From the NCBI GenBank assembly GCA_035390965.1, contig DAOPKE010000009.1, positions 1 to 52,511 of the forward strand: a stretch of DNA of 52,511 bases, given 5' to 3'. Within the stretch, counting starts at the first letter, position 1, and every line of letters starts with the position of its first letter. The translations under genes were made by a program, and so were the position numbers. Under the pieces are notes generated by a model that was not told the origin of the DNA, searched no databases, and saw only the letters and a program-made list of their open reading frames with translations. Source of the DNA: GWF2-43-63 sp035390965. GTDB taxonomy: Bacteria; Bacteroidota; Bacteroidia; Bacteroidales; DTU049. This document shows, one piece after another, positions 26,236 through 35,112 of the stretch.

Positions 26236-26278
26236 ATAGCATCCTTCGAAGGGTTTCAAACCCTTCGAAGGATGCTAT
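26236..26278. terminator. 43-bp perfect palindrome between type IX gene and receptor gene
   Basis: Two perfect complementary arms of 21 bases (left begins ATAGCATCCTTCGAAGG) flank a single C. It starts seven bases after the stop of the preceding gene and ends 11 bases before the receptor ATG. There is no T-run. It may terminate, attenuate or protect mRNA. The frame that begins inside it (26272) is not the start of the receptor. Confidence 0.75.
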
Positions 26279-26289
26279 CAAAGTCGAAA

Positions 26290-28611
26290 ATGAAAAAACT
26301 TGTTCTGATTTTAATTGTTTTGTTTCCCTTGTTATGTGCAGGACAGTCTGTTCTTTACGGGTATGTATTCAATGCATCCGATAAAAAGGCGATTGCTGAA
26401 GCTTCGGTTCGATGGATAAAAAACAAGACAGGAACAACCACAAAATCAGACGGAACTTTTTCAATCACATATTCTTCGATTCAGGACGACACGCTCGAAA
26501 TTTCGCATATAGGATATGTCATTCTGCGCAAAGCTTCTTCTGAATTGTTTTCGGAAAATGCAAAAATATTTTCATTTGCGTTGACAACGCTTGCATACAA
26601 TGTATCACCTGTATGTATTACTGCAACGCGTGAAGAATGCGATCCAATGCAGATTCCGCAAAAAGTAACATTGATTGATTCGGCTTCATTGCATGCATTG
26701 CCTCTGCAAAGCATTGACGATGCATTTATTTACTCTTCGGGTGTAATGATCGATCGTCCCATGGGTATTTTCGCGGCCAAATCCATTGTTACCATGCGCG
26801 GATTATCTGGCAGCGAGCAGGGTAGAACACTGGTGCTTTTGGATGGAATCCCCATCAATAAATCGGATGGCGGCACCGTGAATTTCAATCTGGTCGATCC
26901 GTTGCTGGTCGATCGCATGGAAATTGTGAAAGGCCCTTCATCGGCGCTGTATGGCGGAAATGCCATGGGCGGTGTAATTAATATTATCTCTGCAATTCCT
27001 GAAGAAAAGCTGGCCGGACGTGTGAAACTCGGCTACAGCACGTTCAATACCCTTTCCGGAGACATGGCTGTCAACAGCTTTCTCGGCAAAACGGCTGACC
27101 GTGGCTTTTTCTGCTCCGGCAGCGCATTCTGGCGCGAAAGCGACGGCTACATCAGTGAGCCGGATTACATGCGGACCGAATACACCGTGCCTGCATTTCT
27201 GAAAGAAAAAATGTTTTCGCTGAAAGGCGGTTATAAATTCAATGCAAAAAGTCATTTCTGGATCAGCGGAATGTTGTTCGACGATGAACGGGGCGGGGGA
27301 GAAAAAGTGTACGAAGAACTGGGCTCTTTTTCGGAACACGACAGTTATCACATACGCAGCCACTACAGAACTGAAGCCGGGAAATGGAAACTGACCGCCA
27401 GTGGTTTTTATCTGCGCGAGAATTACTCAAAAATCAATGAGTATGTAAAAGCTGATGAATACACACTCTACGATGTCGATTCACGCAGAACGGATATTGG
27501 AATCATTGCTCATGGGAGCAGGGAAATTGGAAAAGCAAACAGACTCACCACGGGATTTGAAGTGCGTCAGGGCGCTGTGGATGCGGCTGATGTATATCAT
27601 ACGTCAACCGACAAAATCATCAACGCAGGCATCATGGATATGCTGGCGCTGTTTGCCCAGGATGAATTCGTTTTCGGAAAAGAGCGCTGGAAGCTGGTTA
27701 CAGGACTTCGTTACGATTATGCCGGTTTTCACGATGGCCGCTTTTCAATCGAAAATCCGGGAATGAATAATATGTATTTGTTGTTATACGAAAATGACAA
27801 CATGGCTGAAAAGCAATGGCATTCGCTGAGTCCGAAGGTGGCACTGCAGTTCAGAATGAAAGAAAACAAACGGATTTATATTTCATATGCTCATGGTTTC
27901 CGTGCACCGATTCTCGATGACCTCTGCCGCTCAGGCAAGACCCGGGGCGGATTTCAAGTGGCCAATTCCGATCTTGTTCCGGAGACTGTAGAGAATTTTG
28001 AAATCGGATATCGACACGAAATCAATTCAAAAATCACGGTTGAACCGGTCATATATTATAGCATCGGAAATAATTTCATGTATCCGGTTGCAACCGGAGA
28101 TACGGTCGACATGGGCTATGCAGCGCCGGTCATTGTTACGTCGAATGTCTCAGAAGTCCGGATTGCCGGTGCCGAAATCGATTTCACCTACCGGATAAAT
28201 AAAAACCTGAATGCATTTTTTAATTATGCGTTTGCGCATTCAACAGTAACGGAATACACTCCTGCAATGGCGCAGCAGATCGATATTTCGGGATTGTATC
28301 TCAGCAATGTTCCGACGCATCTGACCAATGCCGGAATTCAATATAGGTACAAAAACGCAGGCCTTTCTTTCAATACGCGCTATGTGGGATCGCGCTGGGT
28401 GAACGACACCAATACCCCGGACGAAAAATACGGTCTGCCTGCCGAATACGACGCTTACATTACAGCCGATGTGAAAGCTTCGTACACCTATAAAAAACGC
28501 TGGATTGTATCGGCTTCGGTCGTCAATATTGCCGATGAACTCTACACCGACAGCAAAGGCCAGTACTGCCCCGGGCGGATGATTTCATTTGATGCGGGGA
28601 TTAAGTTTTGA
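26290..28611 (+). CDS. TonB-dependent receptor of cassette B
   Basis: A complete 773-residue receptor. It has a signal peptide (LVLILIVLFPLLCAGQ), a carboxypeptidase-regulatory-like domain (YGYVFNASDKKAIAEASVRW), a plug (IDDAFIYSSGVMIDRPMGIF, MRGLSGSEQGRTLVLLDGIP, VKGPSSALYGGNAMGGVINI) and a barrel ending CPGRMISFDAGIKF. It is paralogous to the cassette A receptor; both carry PI/TLDD-x-x-RSGK in the barrel. The start at 26290 is chosen because the ATG at 26272 lies in the palindrome arm. Its plug is closer to classical colicin/vitamin-type receptors than to SusC. The ligand is unknown. Confidence 0.85.
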   Translation: MKKLVLILIVLFPLLCAGQSVLYGYVFNASDKKAIAEASVRWIKNKTGTTTKSDGTFSITYSSIQDDTLEISHIGYVILRKASSELFSENAKIFSFALTTLAYNVSPVCITATREECDPMQIPQKVTLIDSASLHALPLQSIDDAFIYSSGVMIDRPMGIFAAKSIVTMRGLSGSEQGRTLVLLDGIPINKSDGGTVNFNLVDPLLVDRMEIVKGPSSALYGGNAMGGVINIISAIPEEKLAGRVKLGYSTFNTLSGDMAVNSFLGKTADRGFFCSGSAFWRESDGYISEPDYMRTEYTVPAFLKEKMFSLKGGYKFNAKSHFWISGMLFDDERGGGEKVYEELGSFSEHDSYHIRSHYRTEAGKWKLTASGFYLRENYSKINEYVKADEYTLYDVDSRRTDIGIIAHGSREIGKANRLTTGFEVRQGAVDAADVYHTSTDKIINAGIMDMLALFAQDEFVFGKERWKLVTGLRYDYAGFHDGRFSIENPGMNNMYLLLYENDNMAEKQWHSLSPKVALQFRMKENKRIYISYAHGFRAPILDDLCRSGKTRGGFQVANSDLVPETVENFEIGYRHEINSKITVEPVIYYSIGNNFMYPVATGDTVDMGYAAPVIVTSNVSEVRIAGAEIDFTYRINKNLNAFFNYAFAHSTVTEYTPAMAQQIDISGLYLSNVPTHLTNAGIQYRYKNAGLSFNTRYVGSRWVNDTNTPDEKYGLPAEYDAYITADVKASYTYKKRWIVSASVVNIADELYTDSKGQYCPGRMISFDAGIKF

Positions 28612-28834
28612 GTACTAAGTTCCCGGCCCCCGCGCCGGGATCTCCTCGAAAGCCTTCGCCACATCTCCACTTCTTCCTCCGCGAATTTCACTAATTAACG
28701 CGAAGACCTCAGCAGGTCTTATTTGCGCAAATGCGAATCAGCCTTCACCTGCGGTGAAGTCCGATTCAGTGGCGTACTAAGTTCCCGGCCCCCGCGCCGG
28801 GATCTCCTGGAAAACCTTCGCCGCATCTCCACTT
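28612..28834. repeat. 61-bp direct repeat pair with GC-rich hairpins
   Basis: GTACTAAGTTCCCGGCCCCC begins a 61-base unit at 28612-28672 and again at 28774-28834; I count three differences. Each unit holds a CCCGGC...GCCGGG hairpin. Between them are smaller hairpins (AAGACCT/AGGTCTT and TTCACCTGCGGTGAA). No gene was seen. Confidence 0.75.
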
Positions 28835-28903
28835 TTTTGTCCACGAATTACACTAATTCCACGAATTAGCTCCTTCGCCTGATTTAAGCGAATTATCACG
28901 AAC

Positions 28904-28936
28904 GAATTAACCTTCATCTGCGATGAAGATTAATTC
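28904..28936. repeat. 33-base two-part hairpin
   Basis: GAATTAA pairs with TTAATTC and, inside, CTTCATC pairs with GATGAAG around TGC. A similar design occurs at 28735-28767 (CTTCACC TGC GGTGAAG flanked by GAATC/GATTC), so both are members of one hairpin family. Confidence 0.6.
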
Positions 28937-29324
28937 AGGTTTGAACAATATATTCCGCGTCCGCCGCGTTTATCCGCGTCTAATTCCCCCCTGGCCACAC
29001 CCCGCACCCAAAGCCCAAAACCACCAGCCCCCACACCCGCACAGCCCACCAACAGCGCCCAAAAACCCCTCCTGCGCCCACAGCGCCCATTGATAGCACT
29101 TTCCAGCCCCCTCATCGAATAAATTTCAAAATTATTTCGTTATAATCGCTTCTTTTAACTAAATAGTTTATATATTTGGCGGTGAGAGATGGGTGGGGGG
29201 ATTCTGATGTGAGATATTAAAAACTAACGCAAGCTAATTTGAAAACCTAAAAGTTTTTTTGAAAGAAGCATCAATTTTTATCAGTAGTATAATCTGGTAA
29301 TTCAGACAGATAAGCTTATAAATA
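28937..29324. other. Gene-free boundary: C-rich tract then AT-rich leader
   Basis: 28984-29115 is almost devoid of G and very C-rich on the plus strand (CCCCCC, CACCCGCAC, AGCCCACCAAC), with the complementary strand carrying G-runs. 29116-29324 changes abruptly to AT-rich sequence with a possible -7 box TATATTTG at 29171-29178. This is the left edge of the defence island. Confidence 0.55.
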
Positions 29325-30242
29325 ATGAATACAATGTTTGGGAATAAAATTACCGCTGAAATAATTGCTCGAATATTTCAAAGAGCAGATGAGGTAGCAA
29401 GAAATGAAATTGTGAATGGAGCTGTTAACGATATTAAAGAACGGGATCGTGTTTCAGTTTTATGTCGTGAAATCAGAAGAAATATTAATAAAAATCCATT
29501 TATCCGTTCCTTATCCATCTCAGCTGAAGCTGTTGATAATAAAAAAGGAGATGCATTGTTCGTATTTCGATATAAAAATGAAGTAAAAATTGGATTAGTT
29601 GAGGCGAAAATACTAAAAATCAATAATGCAAATTTGGATGCTTATTTTGATTGGATTCCCAATAAACATAACTATTCTCATTTTACTCATCAACTGAAAA
29701 ATTTGCAAAAGTGGGTAAATGAAATGGCTGTTTGGAATATGTTTATTCCTAATTGTCCAAATGGCCAATATTCGCCACCCCTCATTGCTAAAGGATCTTC
29801 GAATATCTGGAGCTCTGACCTAATTAATCACCCGAAAGTTAGCACTCCGTTAGTCCGTTGGAATTTCAATGATGCTCTTAACCCACCTGTGCAATACATG
29901 AATTTACATACCGTAATCAAATCAATTTTAAATTGTAAAAACGGAAAAGTTCACATTGTTTCACAAGGTGGACGGGTAGAGGTTAAGGCATTAGATGATG
30001 AAATAATAGATATTCCGGTACCCCATTTTTTAGGAAGTATTTGGGGTGATTTAAAACAGTTTTCTCGGAAATATTACAACATCAATTCTTATAACTATTA
30101 TAGATTTGATGATCTTGTTGAAGTAGTTGATGATTTTAAAGAAAAGCGAGTATTGCTTAAAGACCCATTTATTAAAAGGGAACATTTTGATGAAGACGAA
30201 TACATTTTTTTTAAACAAATTCTAAATGAAATAATAAAATAA
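29325..30242 (+). CDS. Putative PD-(D/E)XK-like nuclease at the island edge
   Basis: A 305-residue protein of no family I recognise. GDALFVFRYKNEVKIGLVEAK contains Asp76 and, 16 residues later, Glu93-Ala-Lys95, embedded in predicted beta strands; this is the D-x(10-30)-E-x-K pattern of restriction-endonuclease folds. The middle (PNKHNYSHFTHQLKNLQKWV) is helical and may be part of the same fold. The gene is AT-rich compared with hsdM. It lies 193 bases upstream of hsdM in the same direction with its own AT-rich leader, so it may be an independent restriction or anti-phage nuclease. No methyltransferase partner is adjacent except hsdM. Confidence 0.5.
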   Translation: MNTMFGNKITAEIIARIFQRADEVARNEIVNGAVNDIKERDRVSVLCREIRRNINKNPFIRSLSISAEAVDNKKGDALFVFRYKNEVKIGLVEAKILKINNANLDAYFDWIPNKHNYSHFTHQLKNLQKWVNEMAVWNMFIPNCPNGQYSPPLIAKGSSNIWSSDLINHPKVSTPLVRWNFNDALNPPVQYMNLHTVIKSILNCKNGKVHIVSQGGRVEVKALDDEIIDIPVPHFLGSIWGDLKQFSRKYYNINSYNYYRFDDLVEVVDDFKEKRVLLKDPFIKREHFDEDEYIFFKQILNEIIK

Positions 30243-30435
30243 CGATTACAATTCATGAATAAAAACTAGATCTGGATCAATAAGCAATCAAATATTGTGG
30301 TTAGTTGCCACTAATATTTCCATTGAAAAATCATGCATAAAATCACTAAAGACCTCACACCCCCAAAACATTTCCACCACCCCAAACAAAAAAATTGCGA
30401 ACTTTGATACCGGAATACATTTTTTAAAATAACAA

Positions 30436-32007
30436 ATGGCAAAACAAATCAAGGATAAAGCAATTGAGGTAACACTGTGGGATGCGGCCAACAAGCTGCG
30501 CGGCAGTGTGGAGCCGGCTGAATACAAGCACGTGGTATTGGGACTTATTTTTCTGAAGTTTGCAAGTGACAAATTTGAAGAACACCGGGCCAGACTGATT
30601 GCCGATGGCAAAGAAAAATACATTGAGATTGCCGACTTTTACAATATGAGCAATGTGTTTTTTCTGGAAGAAACAAGCCGGTGGAGTTATCTGATCAAAA
30701 AATCGAAGCAGAATGACATTGCATTGCTCATTGATACAGCGCTGCACACCATTGAAAAAAACAATAAGGCACTGAAAGGTGCGTTGCCCGATAATTATTT
30801 TTCGCGGCTGGGGCTGGATGTAACCAAGCTTGCATCGTTGCTCGATACCATAAACGATATTGACACCACACGCGATCCGAAGCAGGATCTGGTGGGCAAA
30901 GTGTATGAATACTTTCTTTCGAAATTTGCGCTGGCCGAAGGAAAGGGTAAAGGCGAATTTTACACACCCAAGAGCATTGTAAACCTGATTACCGAAATGA
31001 TTGAGCCCTACAAGGGCATTATCTATGACCCTGCATGTGGCTCGGGCGGCATGTTTGTTCAGAGTATCAAATTTATTGAAGCACATCACGGCAACAAAAA
31101 AGAAATTTCCATTTACGGGCAGGAATATACCAACACCACGTATAAACTGGCAAAGATGAACCTGGCCATACGTGGCATCAGTGGCAACCTGGGCGATAAA
31201 GCGGCTGACACTTTTTTAGATGATCAGCACAAAGACCTGAAAGCCGATTTTATTATGGCCAACCCGCCTTTTAACCAGAAAGACTGGCGGGCCGAAAACG
31301 AATTGATTGATGACCCACGCTGGCGCGGATACGATGTGCCGCCCAAAAGCAACGCCAACTATGCCTGGATATTGAACATGGTGAGCAAGCTTTCCGAAAA
31401 CGGCGTTGCAGGCTTCATTCTGGCAAACGGTGCTCTGAGTGGCGGCGGCGAAGAATACAAAATACGCCGCAAGCTCATTGAAAATAATCTGGTAGAAGCC
31501 ATTCTTGTTTTGCCGCAGGATATGTTTTACACCACCAATATCAGCGTTACGCTTTGGATTATCAATAAAAACAAGAAAGAACAAAACAAAACAGTAGGTG
31601 ACGAAACCCGCCATTACCGCGACCGTGCAACAGAAATCCTGTTTATGGATCTGCGGCAAATGGGTATTCCATTTGAAAAAAAATACACGCAGTTTTCGGA
31701 AGAAGATATTTTAAAAATTACAGGCACATATCACCAATGGCAGGTTTCGACTCCGCTCAACCTGACAGGCTATGAAAATATTCCTGAGTTCTGTTATTCC
31801 GCTTCGTTTGATGAAGTGGCCAAAAAGGATTTTTCGCTGGTGCCCAGCAAATACATTGAGTTTGTAAACCGCGACGAGAATATTGATTTTGATGAAAAGA
31901 TGAAAGCGATTCAAGGTGAGTTGGCAGATCTGCTGAAAGCCGAGGCATCATCAAAAGATGATTTACTAACCGTGTTCAAAGAATTGGGTTATGAAATCAA
32001 ATTTTAA
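30436..32007 (+). CDS. hsdM: Type I restriction-modification methyltransferase subunit HsdM
   Basis: A 523-residue N6-adenine methyltransferase. The N-terminal helical HsdM domain begins LWDAANKLRGSVEPAEYKHV. The SAM motif DPACGSGG is at residues 198-205 and the catalytic NPPF at 276-279. GEFYTPKSIV before motif I is typical of type I enzymes. It methylates adenine in the site read by HsdS and forms the M2S core. It overlaps hsdS by 17 bases. A box GAACTTTG near 30400, one mismatch from TAnnTTTG, may be the operon promoter. Base composition is richer in GC than the genes inserted downstream of hsdS. Confidence 0.93.
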   Translation: MAKQIKDKAIEVTLWDAANKLRGSVEPAEYKHVVLGLIFLKFASDKFEEHRARLIADGKEKYIEIADFYNMSNVFFLEETSRWSYLIKKSKQNDIALLIDTALHTIEKNNKALKGALPDNYFSRLGLDVTKLASLLDTINDIDTTRDPKQDLVGKVYEYFLSKFALAEGKGKGEFYTPKSIVNLITEMIEPYKGIIYDPACGSGGMFVQSIKFIEAHHGNKKEISIYGQEYTNTTYKLAKMNLAIRGISGNLGDKAADTFLDDQHKDLKADFIMANPPFNQKDWRAENELIDDPRWRGYDVPPKSNANYAWILNMVSKLSENGVAGFILANGALSGGGEEYKIRRKLIENNLVEAILVLPQDMFYTTNISVTLWIINKNKKEQNKTVGDETRHYRDRATEILFMDLRQMGIPFEKKYTQFSEEDILKITGTYHQWQVSTPLNLTGYENIPEFCYSASFDEVAKKDFSLVPSKYIEFVNRDENIDFDEKMKAIQGELADLLKAEASSKDDLLTVFKELGYEIKF

Positions 32008-33220
32008 GCGAATCGGCGATTTTATCCGGCTGGTGGACGAGCGGAACAAAGGACTGCACGTAAAGCAGCTGCTTGGTTTGAGTATTTCGAAAGAGTTTAT
32101 TCCTTCAGTGGCCAATATTATTGGCACCGACATGGAGAACTATAAAATTATCCGCAAAAATCAATTTGCCTGTAGCACAATGCAGGTGCGGCGTGACAAG
32201 AAAATGCCTGTAGCATTACTGCAGAATTCAGATGAAGCCATTATTTCGCAGGCATATCCGGTTTTTGAAGTAAAAGACGAAAAGGAACTTTTGCCCGAAT
32301 ATTTAATGATGTGGTTTTCACGCTCAGAGTTTGACCGTGAGGCCTGTTTTAATGCAGTTGGTGGAGTCAGAGGCAGCCTTGAGTGGGAAGATTTTGAAAA
32401 TATGCAATTACCCATTCCTCACCCCGATAAACAGCGCGAAACAGTAGCCGAATACAACATCATCCAAAACCGCATAAAACTGAACGAACAGCTGATTCAG
32501 AAACTGGAGGAAACGGCGCAGGCGGTTTATCGGGAGTGGTTTGTGGAGTTTGAATTTCCTGATGAAAACGGTAAGCCGTATAAAAGTAATGGCGGGGAGA
32601 TGGTTTGGTGTGAGGAATTGGGAAAAGAGATTCCGAAGGGATGGAAAAACGTGAGTTTATCGAGCATTATAGATATAAAGGATGGTACCCACGATTCACC
32701 GAGTCCGACTGAAAATGGGTTTCCATTAGTCACTTCAACTCATTTGAATCCGTATGATATTTCGCTTAATGAAACTTACAATATAAGTGAAAGAGATTAT
32801 ATTCAAACTAATAAAAGAAGTAAGGTTGAAAAATTTGATATTTTGTTTAGTATGATTGGTACTGTGGGTTTGGTAAATTACGTTCTTTATGATGATATAA
32901 ATTTTGCAATTAAAAATGTTGGGCTATTTAAAACTTCTGAAAAGAAGGAATTTGCTGAATATATTTTATTCTATTTGAAAAGTGATTATATGAAATTATA
33001 TATTGCTTCAAATCCAAACGGCAGTACTCAAAACTATGTTACACTTGGGTTCTTAAGAGACATGCCAATTTTGTTGCCATTAAAAAAGATAATATTACAA
33101 TTTGAATCTATTTCAGAGAAGATAATAGAAACTATTCTTTTACTGACAAAAGAAAATCAGAAACTAATGGAGTTGAAGGAGTTGTTGTTGTCGAGGATGG
33201 CGAAATTGGGTAAAATATAA
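31991..33220 (+). CDS. hsdS: Type I specificity subunit HsdS
   Basis: A 409-residue protein with two target-recognition regions. The first covers about residues 1-145, followed by a conserved helix (QRETVAEYNIIQNRIKLNEQ) and AQAVYREWFVEFEFP. The second starts KEIPKGWKNVSLSSIIDIKD and ends with another long helix (TKENQKLMELKELLLSRMAK). This is the normal HsdS layout: each region reads one half of the bipartite site. From about base 32640 the sequence becomes clearly more AT-rich, suggesting exchange of the second recognition region. It overlaps hsdM by 17 bases, and the next gene starts five bases after the stop. Confidence 0.9.
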   Translation: MKSNFKRIGDFIRLVDERNKGLHVKQLLGLSISKEFIPSVANIIGTDMENYKIIRKNQFACSTMQVRRDKKMPVALLQNSDEAIISQAYPVFEVKDEKELLPEYLMMWFSRSEFDREACFNAVGGVRGSLEWEDFENMQLPIPHPDKQRETVAEYNIIQNRIKLNEQLIQKLEETAQAVYREWFVEFEFPDENGKPYKSNGGEMVWCEELGKEIPKGWKNVSLSSIIDIKDGTHDSPSPTENGFPLVTSTHLNPYDISLNETYNISERDYIQTNKRSKVEKFDILFSMIGTVGLVNYVLYDDINFAIKNVGLFKTSEKKEFAEYILFYLKSDYMKLYIASNPNGSTQNYVTLGFLRDMPILLPLKKIILQFESISEKIIETILLLTKENQKLMELKELLLSRMAKLGKI

Positions 33221-33225
33221 ACAAT

Positions 33226-35106
33226 ATGAAAATTAATTTGAAGCAAGCTGTTAGAGCTTTTTTTCAAAATCCATCTTTAGAAATGGTTTTCATTGAAGCA
33301 GTCGCAAATTCAATTGATGCCAATGCTACACAAATAAGCATTGATATTTCAATGAAATCTCTTTCACATCAAGAGTCATTAGAGATTACTATTACTGACA
33401 ATGGGGAAGGATTCACTGATGAAAGATTTAAGAAGTTTGGAGAGCTATTGTCTGTTAATGAGAACACTCATAAAGGCGTTGGTCGCTTAGTATACCTTGC
33501 ATATTTTGATGAGATATTAGTTGAAAGTCAATATGGTAAAACCAAGCGGACTTTTACTTATGATGCTTCTTTTGATGAAGATAAAAGCGACATGAAAACA
33601 AATCCAGAAGTGGATGAAAAATTTGAAACAAAAATTGTGTTTAAAAAGTGCTCATTGCAAAGGCTCAGTAGTTATAATGTTGTTCTTCCAGATTATTTGA
33701 AACGTCGTCTTTTGGAAGAATTTTACCCGAAATTCTATTTGAAAAAAGAGGAAAAAAACAGGTTGGATGTTTCTATAGGAATTCATGTCTCAGAAATTTC
33801 AAAAAACATTTCAATTGGAAACAGGAAAACCATTATAAAGGTAACCGACATACCTGAAATGAAAACTGCAAATGTTGATGCTCGTCAGATTCAACTTTTT
33901 GAAAACATGGACTTGAAATATTCTATTATTAAACGAAATGATTTCTCTAGTCCTTTTATTATAACAGCACTTTGTATAGACGACCGAACTTACAATATTA
34001 AAGATGTCATATCTGACGAAAATGTCCCAAATGGCTACGAGTGCGTATTTCTCTTAAGCTCAACAGTTTTTGATGGGCAAGTGGATGCATCAAGACAGAT
34101 TCTACAATTAAACGACACTATTAAACGAGGTGTTGTAAAATTATTCAGAGATAAAATTTCAGAAATTTTCAAAGACAAAATACCTGAAATTGCTCAAAAA
34201 AACGAAAAAACCAAGGAATCTTTAAGTAAAACATTTCCTCATTTGGTTGGTTATTTTGAGGAGGAGGAAATTGGTGTTATTTCTAGGGATAAATCAATTG
34301 AAATTGCTCAAAAAAAGTATTTAAGAGATCAAAAAGTGATCTTGGAATCAGATAGCTTAGACGATGATAGGTTTGATAAAACAATAGAAATATCTTCTCG
34401 AGCTTTAGCTGAATACATTATCTACAGAGAAAAAATTATTGAAAAAATAAGAACAATAACAACGGAAGATCCTGAAGCTGAAATACATAATTTAATTATG
34501 CCGAAAAGAGCAATTTATAGAGGAGATGATGTGTTGTCAAATGTTTACAGTAACAATTTGTGGCTTTTAGACAATAAATACATGACTTATTCGGTCGCAA
34601 TGAGTGAACGAACAATGAAAGAAATTGCGGAAGAGATTTCTGATGAAATTCAAAGTGGGACTGATAATAATAAACCTGATATTGCAATTATTTTCTCAGA
34701 TAATCCTCAAGTAGAAAACAAAAAGGTTGATGTTGTAATTATTGAATTTAAAAAAAGAGGAATTAAGCTTGCAAAAACAGAAGAAGTGATTAGCCAGCTG
34801 AGACAAAGAGCAAGAAAATTAATGCGATATTATCCTGAGAAAATTCAGCGTATTTGGTTCTATGGTATTGTAGAATTTACAAATGAGTTTAAATTATCAT
34901 TGAAAGATGACGAGTACACTCCGCTGTTTTCAAAAGACAAGTTGTATTATAAGGAAAATAAAATTCATTTGTCTGAGGATTCAGATGAATATCATTTAGT
35001 TGGGACATATATATTGTCAATAGATGCATTTATTGAAGATGCTAAGGCTCAAAATGAAACGTTTTTAAAGATTCTTAAAAGTGGTTTTTTGAAATCAAAA
35101 CACTAA
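33226..35106 (+). CDS. Bergerat-fold (GHKL) ATPase with C-terminal PD-(D/E)XK-like motif
   Basis: A 626-residue protein. The N-terminus has the GHKL ATP-binding boxes: EAVANSIDANA (Glu24, Asn28, Asp31), TDNGEGF (Asp58-Phe63) and HKGVGRLVYLAY (Gly84-Val-Gly86). This is the MutL/MORC/Hsp90 fold, not a sensor kinase: there is no His-phosphorylation domain. The middle is charged and helical. Near the C-terminus KPDIAIIF and IIEFKKRG give Pro484-Asp485 and Glu507-x-Lys509 with a spacing of 21, a good PD-x(n)-E-x-K nuclease pattern. GHKL ATPases related to MORC are known near restriction-modification genes. It may move on or clamp DNA and cut it. It is AT-rich, five bases after hsdS and six before the KAP gene. 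Confidence 0.75.
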   Translation: MKINLKQAVRAFFQNPSLEMVFIEAVANSIDANATQISIDISMKSLSHQESLEITITDNGEGFTDERFKKFGELLSVNENTHKGVGRLVYLAYFDEILVESQYGKTKRTFTYDASFDEDKSDMKTNPEVDEKFETKIVFKKCSLQRLSSYNVVLPDYLKRRLLEEFYPKFYLKKEEKNRLDVSIGIHVSEISKNISIGNRKTIIKVTDIPEMKTANVDARQIQLFENMDLKYSIIKRNDFSSPFIITALCIDDRTYNIKDVISDENVPNGYECVFLLSSTVFDGQVDASRQILQLNDTIKRGVVKLFRDKISEIFKDKIPEIAQKNEKTKESLSKTFPHLVGYFEEEEIGVISRDKSIEIAQKKYLRDQKVILESDSLDDDRFDKTIEISSRALAEYIIYREKIIEKIRTITTEDPEAEIHNLIMPKRAIYRGDDVLSNVYSNNLWLLDNKYMTYSVAMSERTMKEIAEEISDEIQSGTDNNKPDIAIIFSDNPQVENKKVDVVIIEFKKRGIKLAKTEEVISQLRQRARKLMRYYPEKIQRIWFYGIVEFTNEFKLSLKDDEYTPLFSKDKLYYKENKIHLSEDSDEYHLVGTYILSIDAFIEDAKAQNETFLKILKSGFLKSKH

Positions 35107-35112
35107 TTTGCC

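Noticed and set aside
30424..31089. Minus-strand frame of about 220 codons inside hsdM
   Set aside because: It is antisense to the conserved methyltransferase motifs and is Cys/Phe-rich without domain features.
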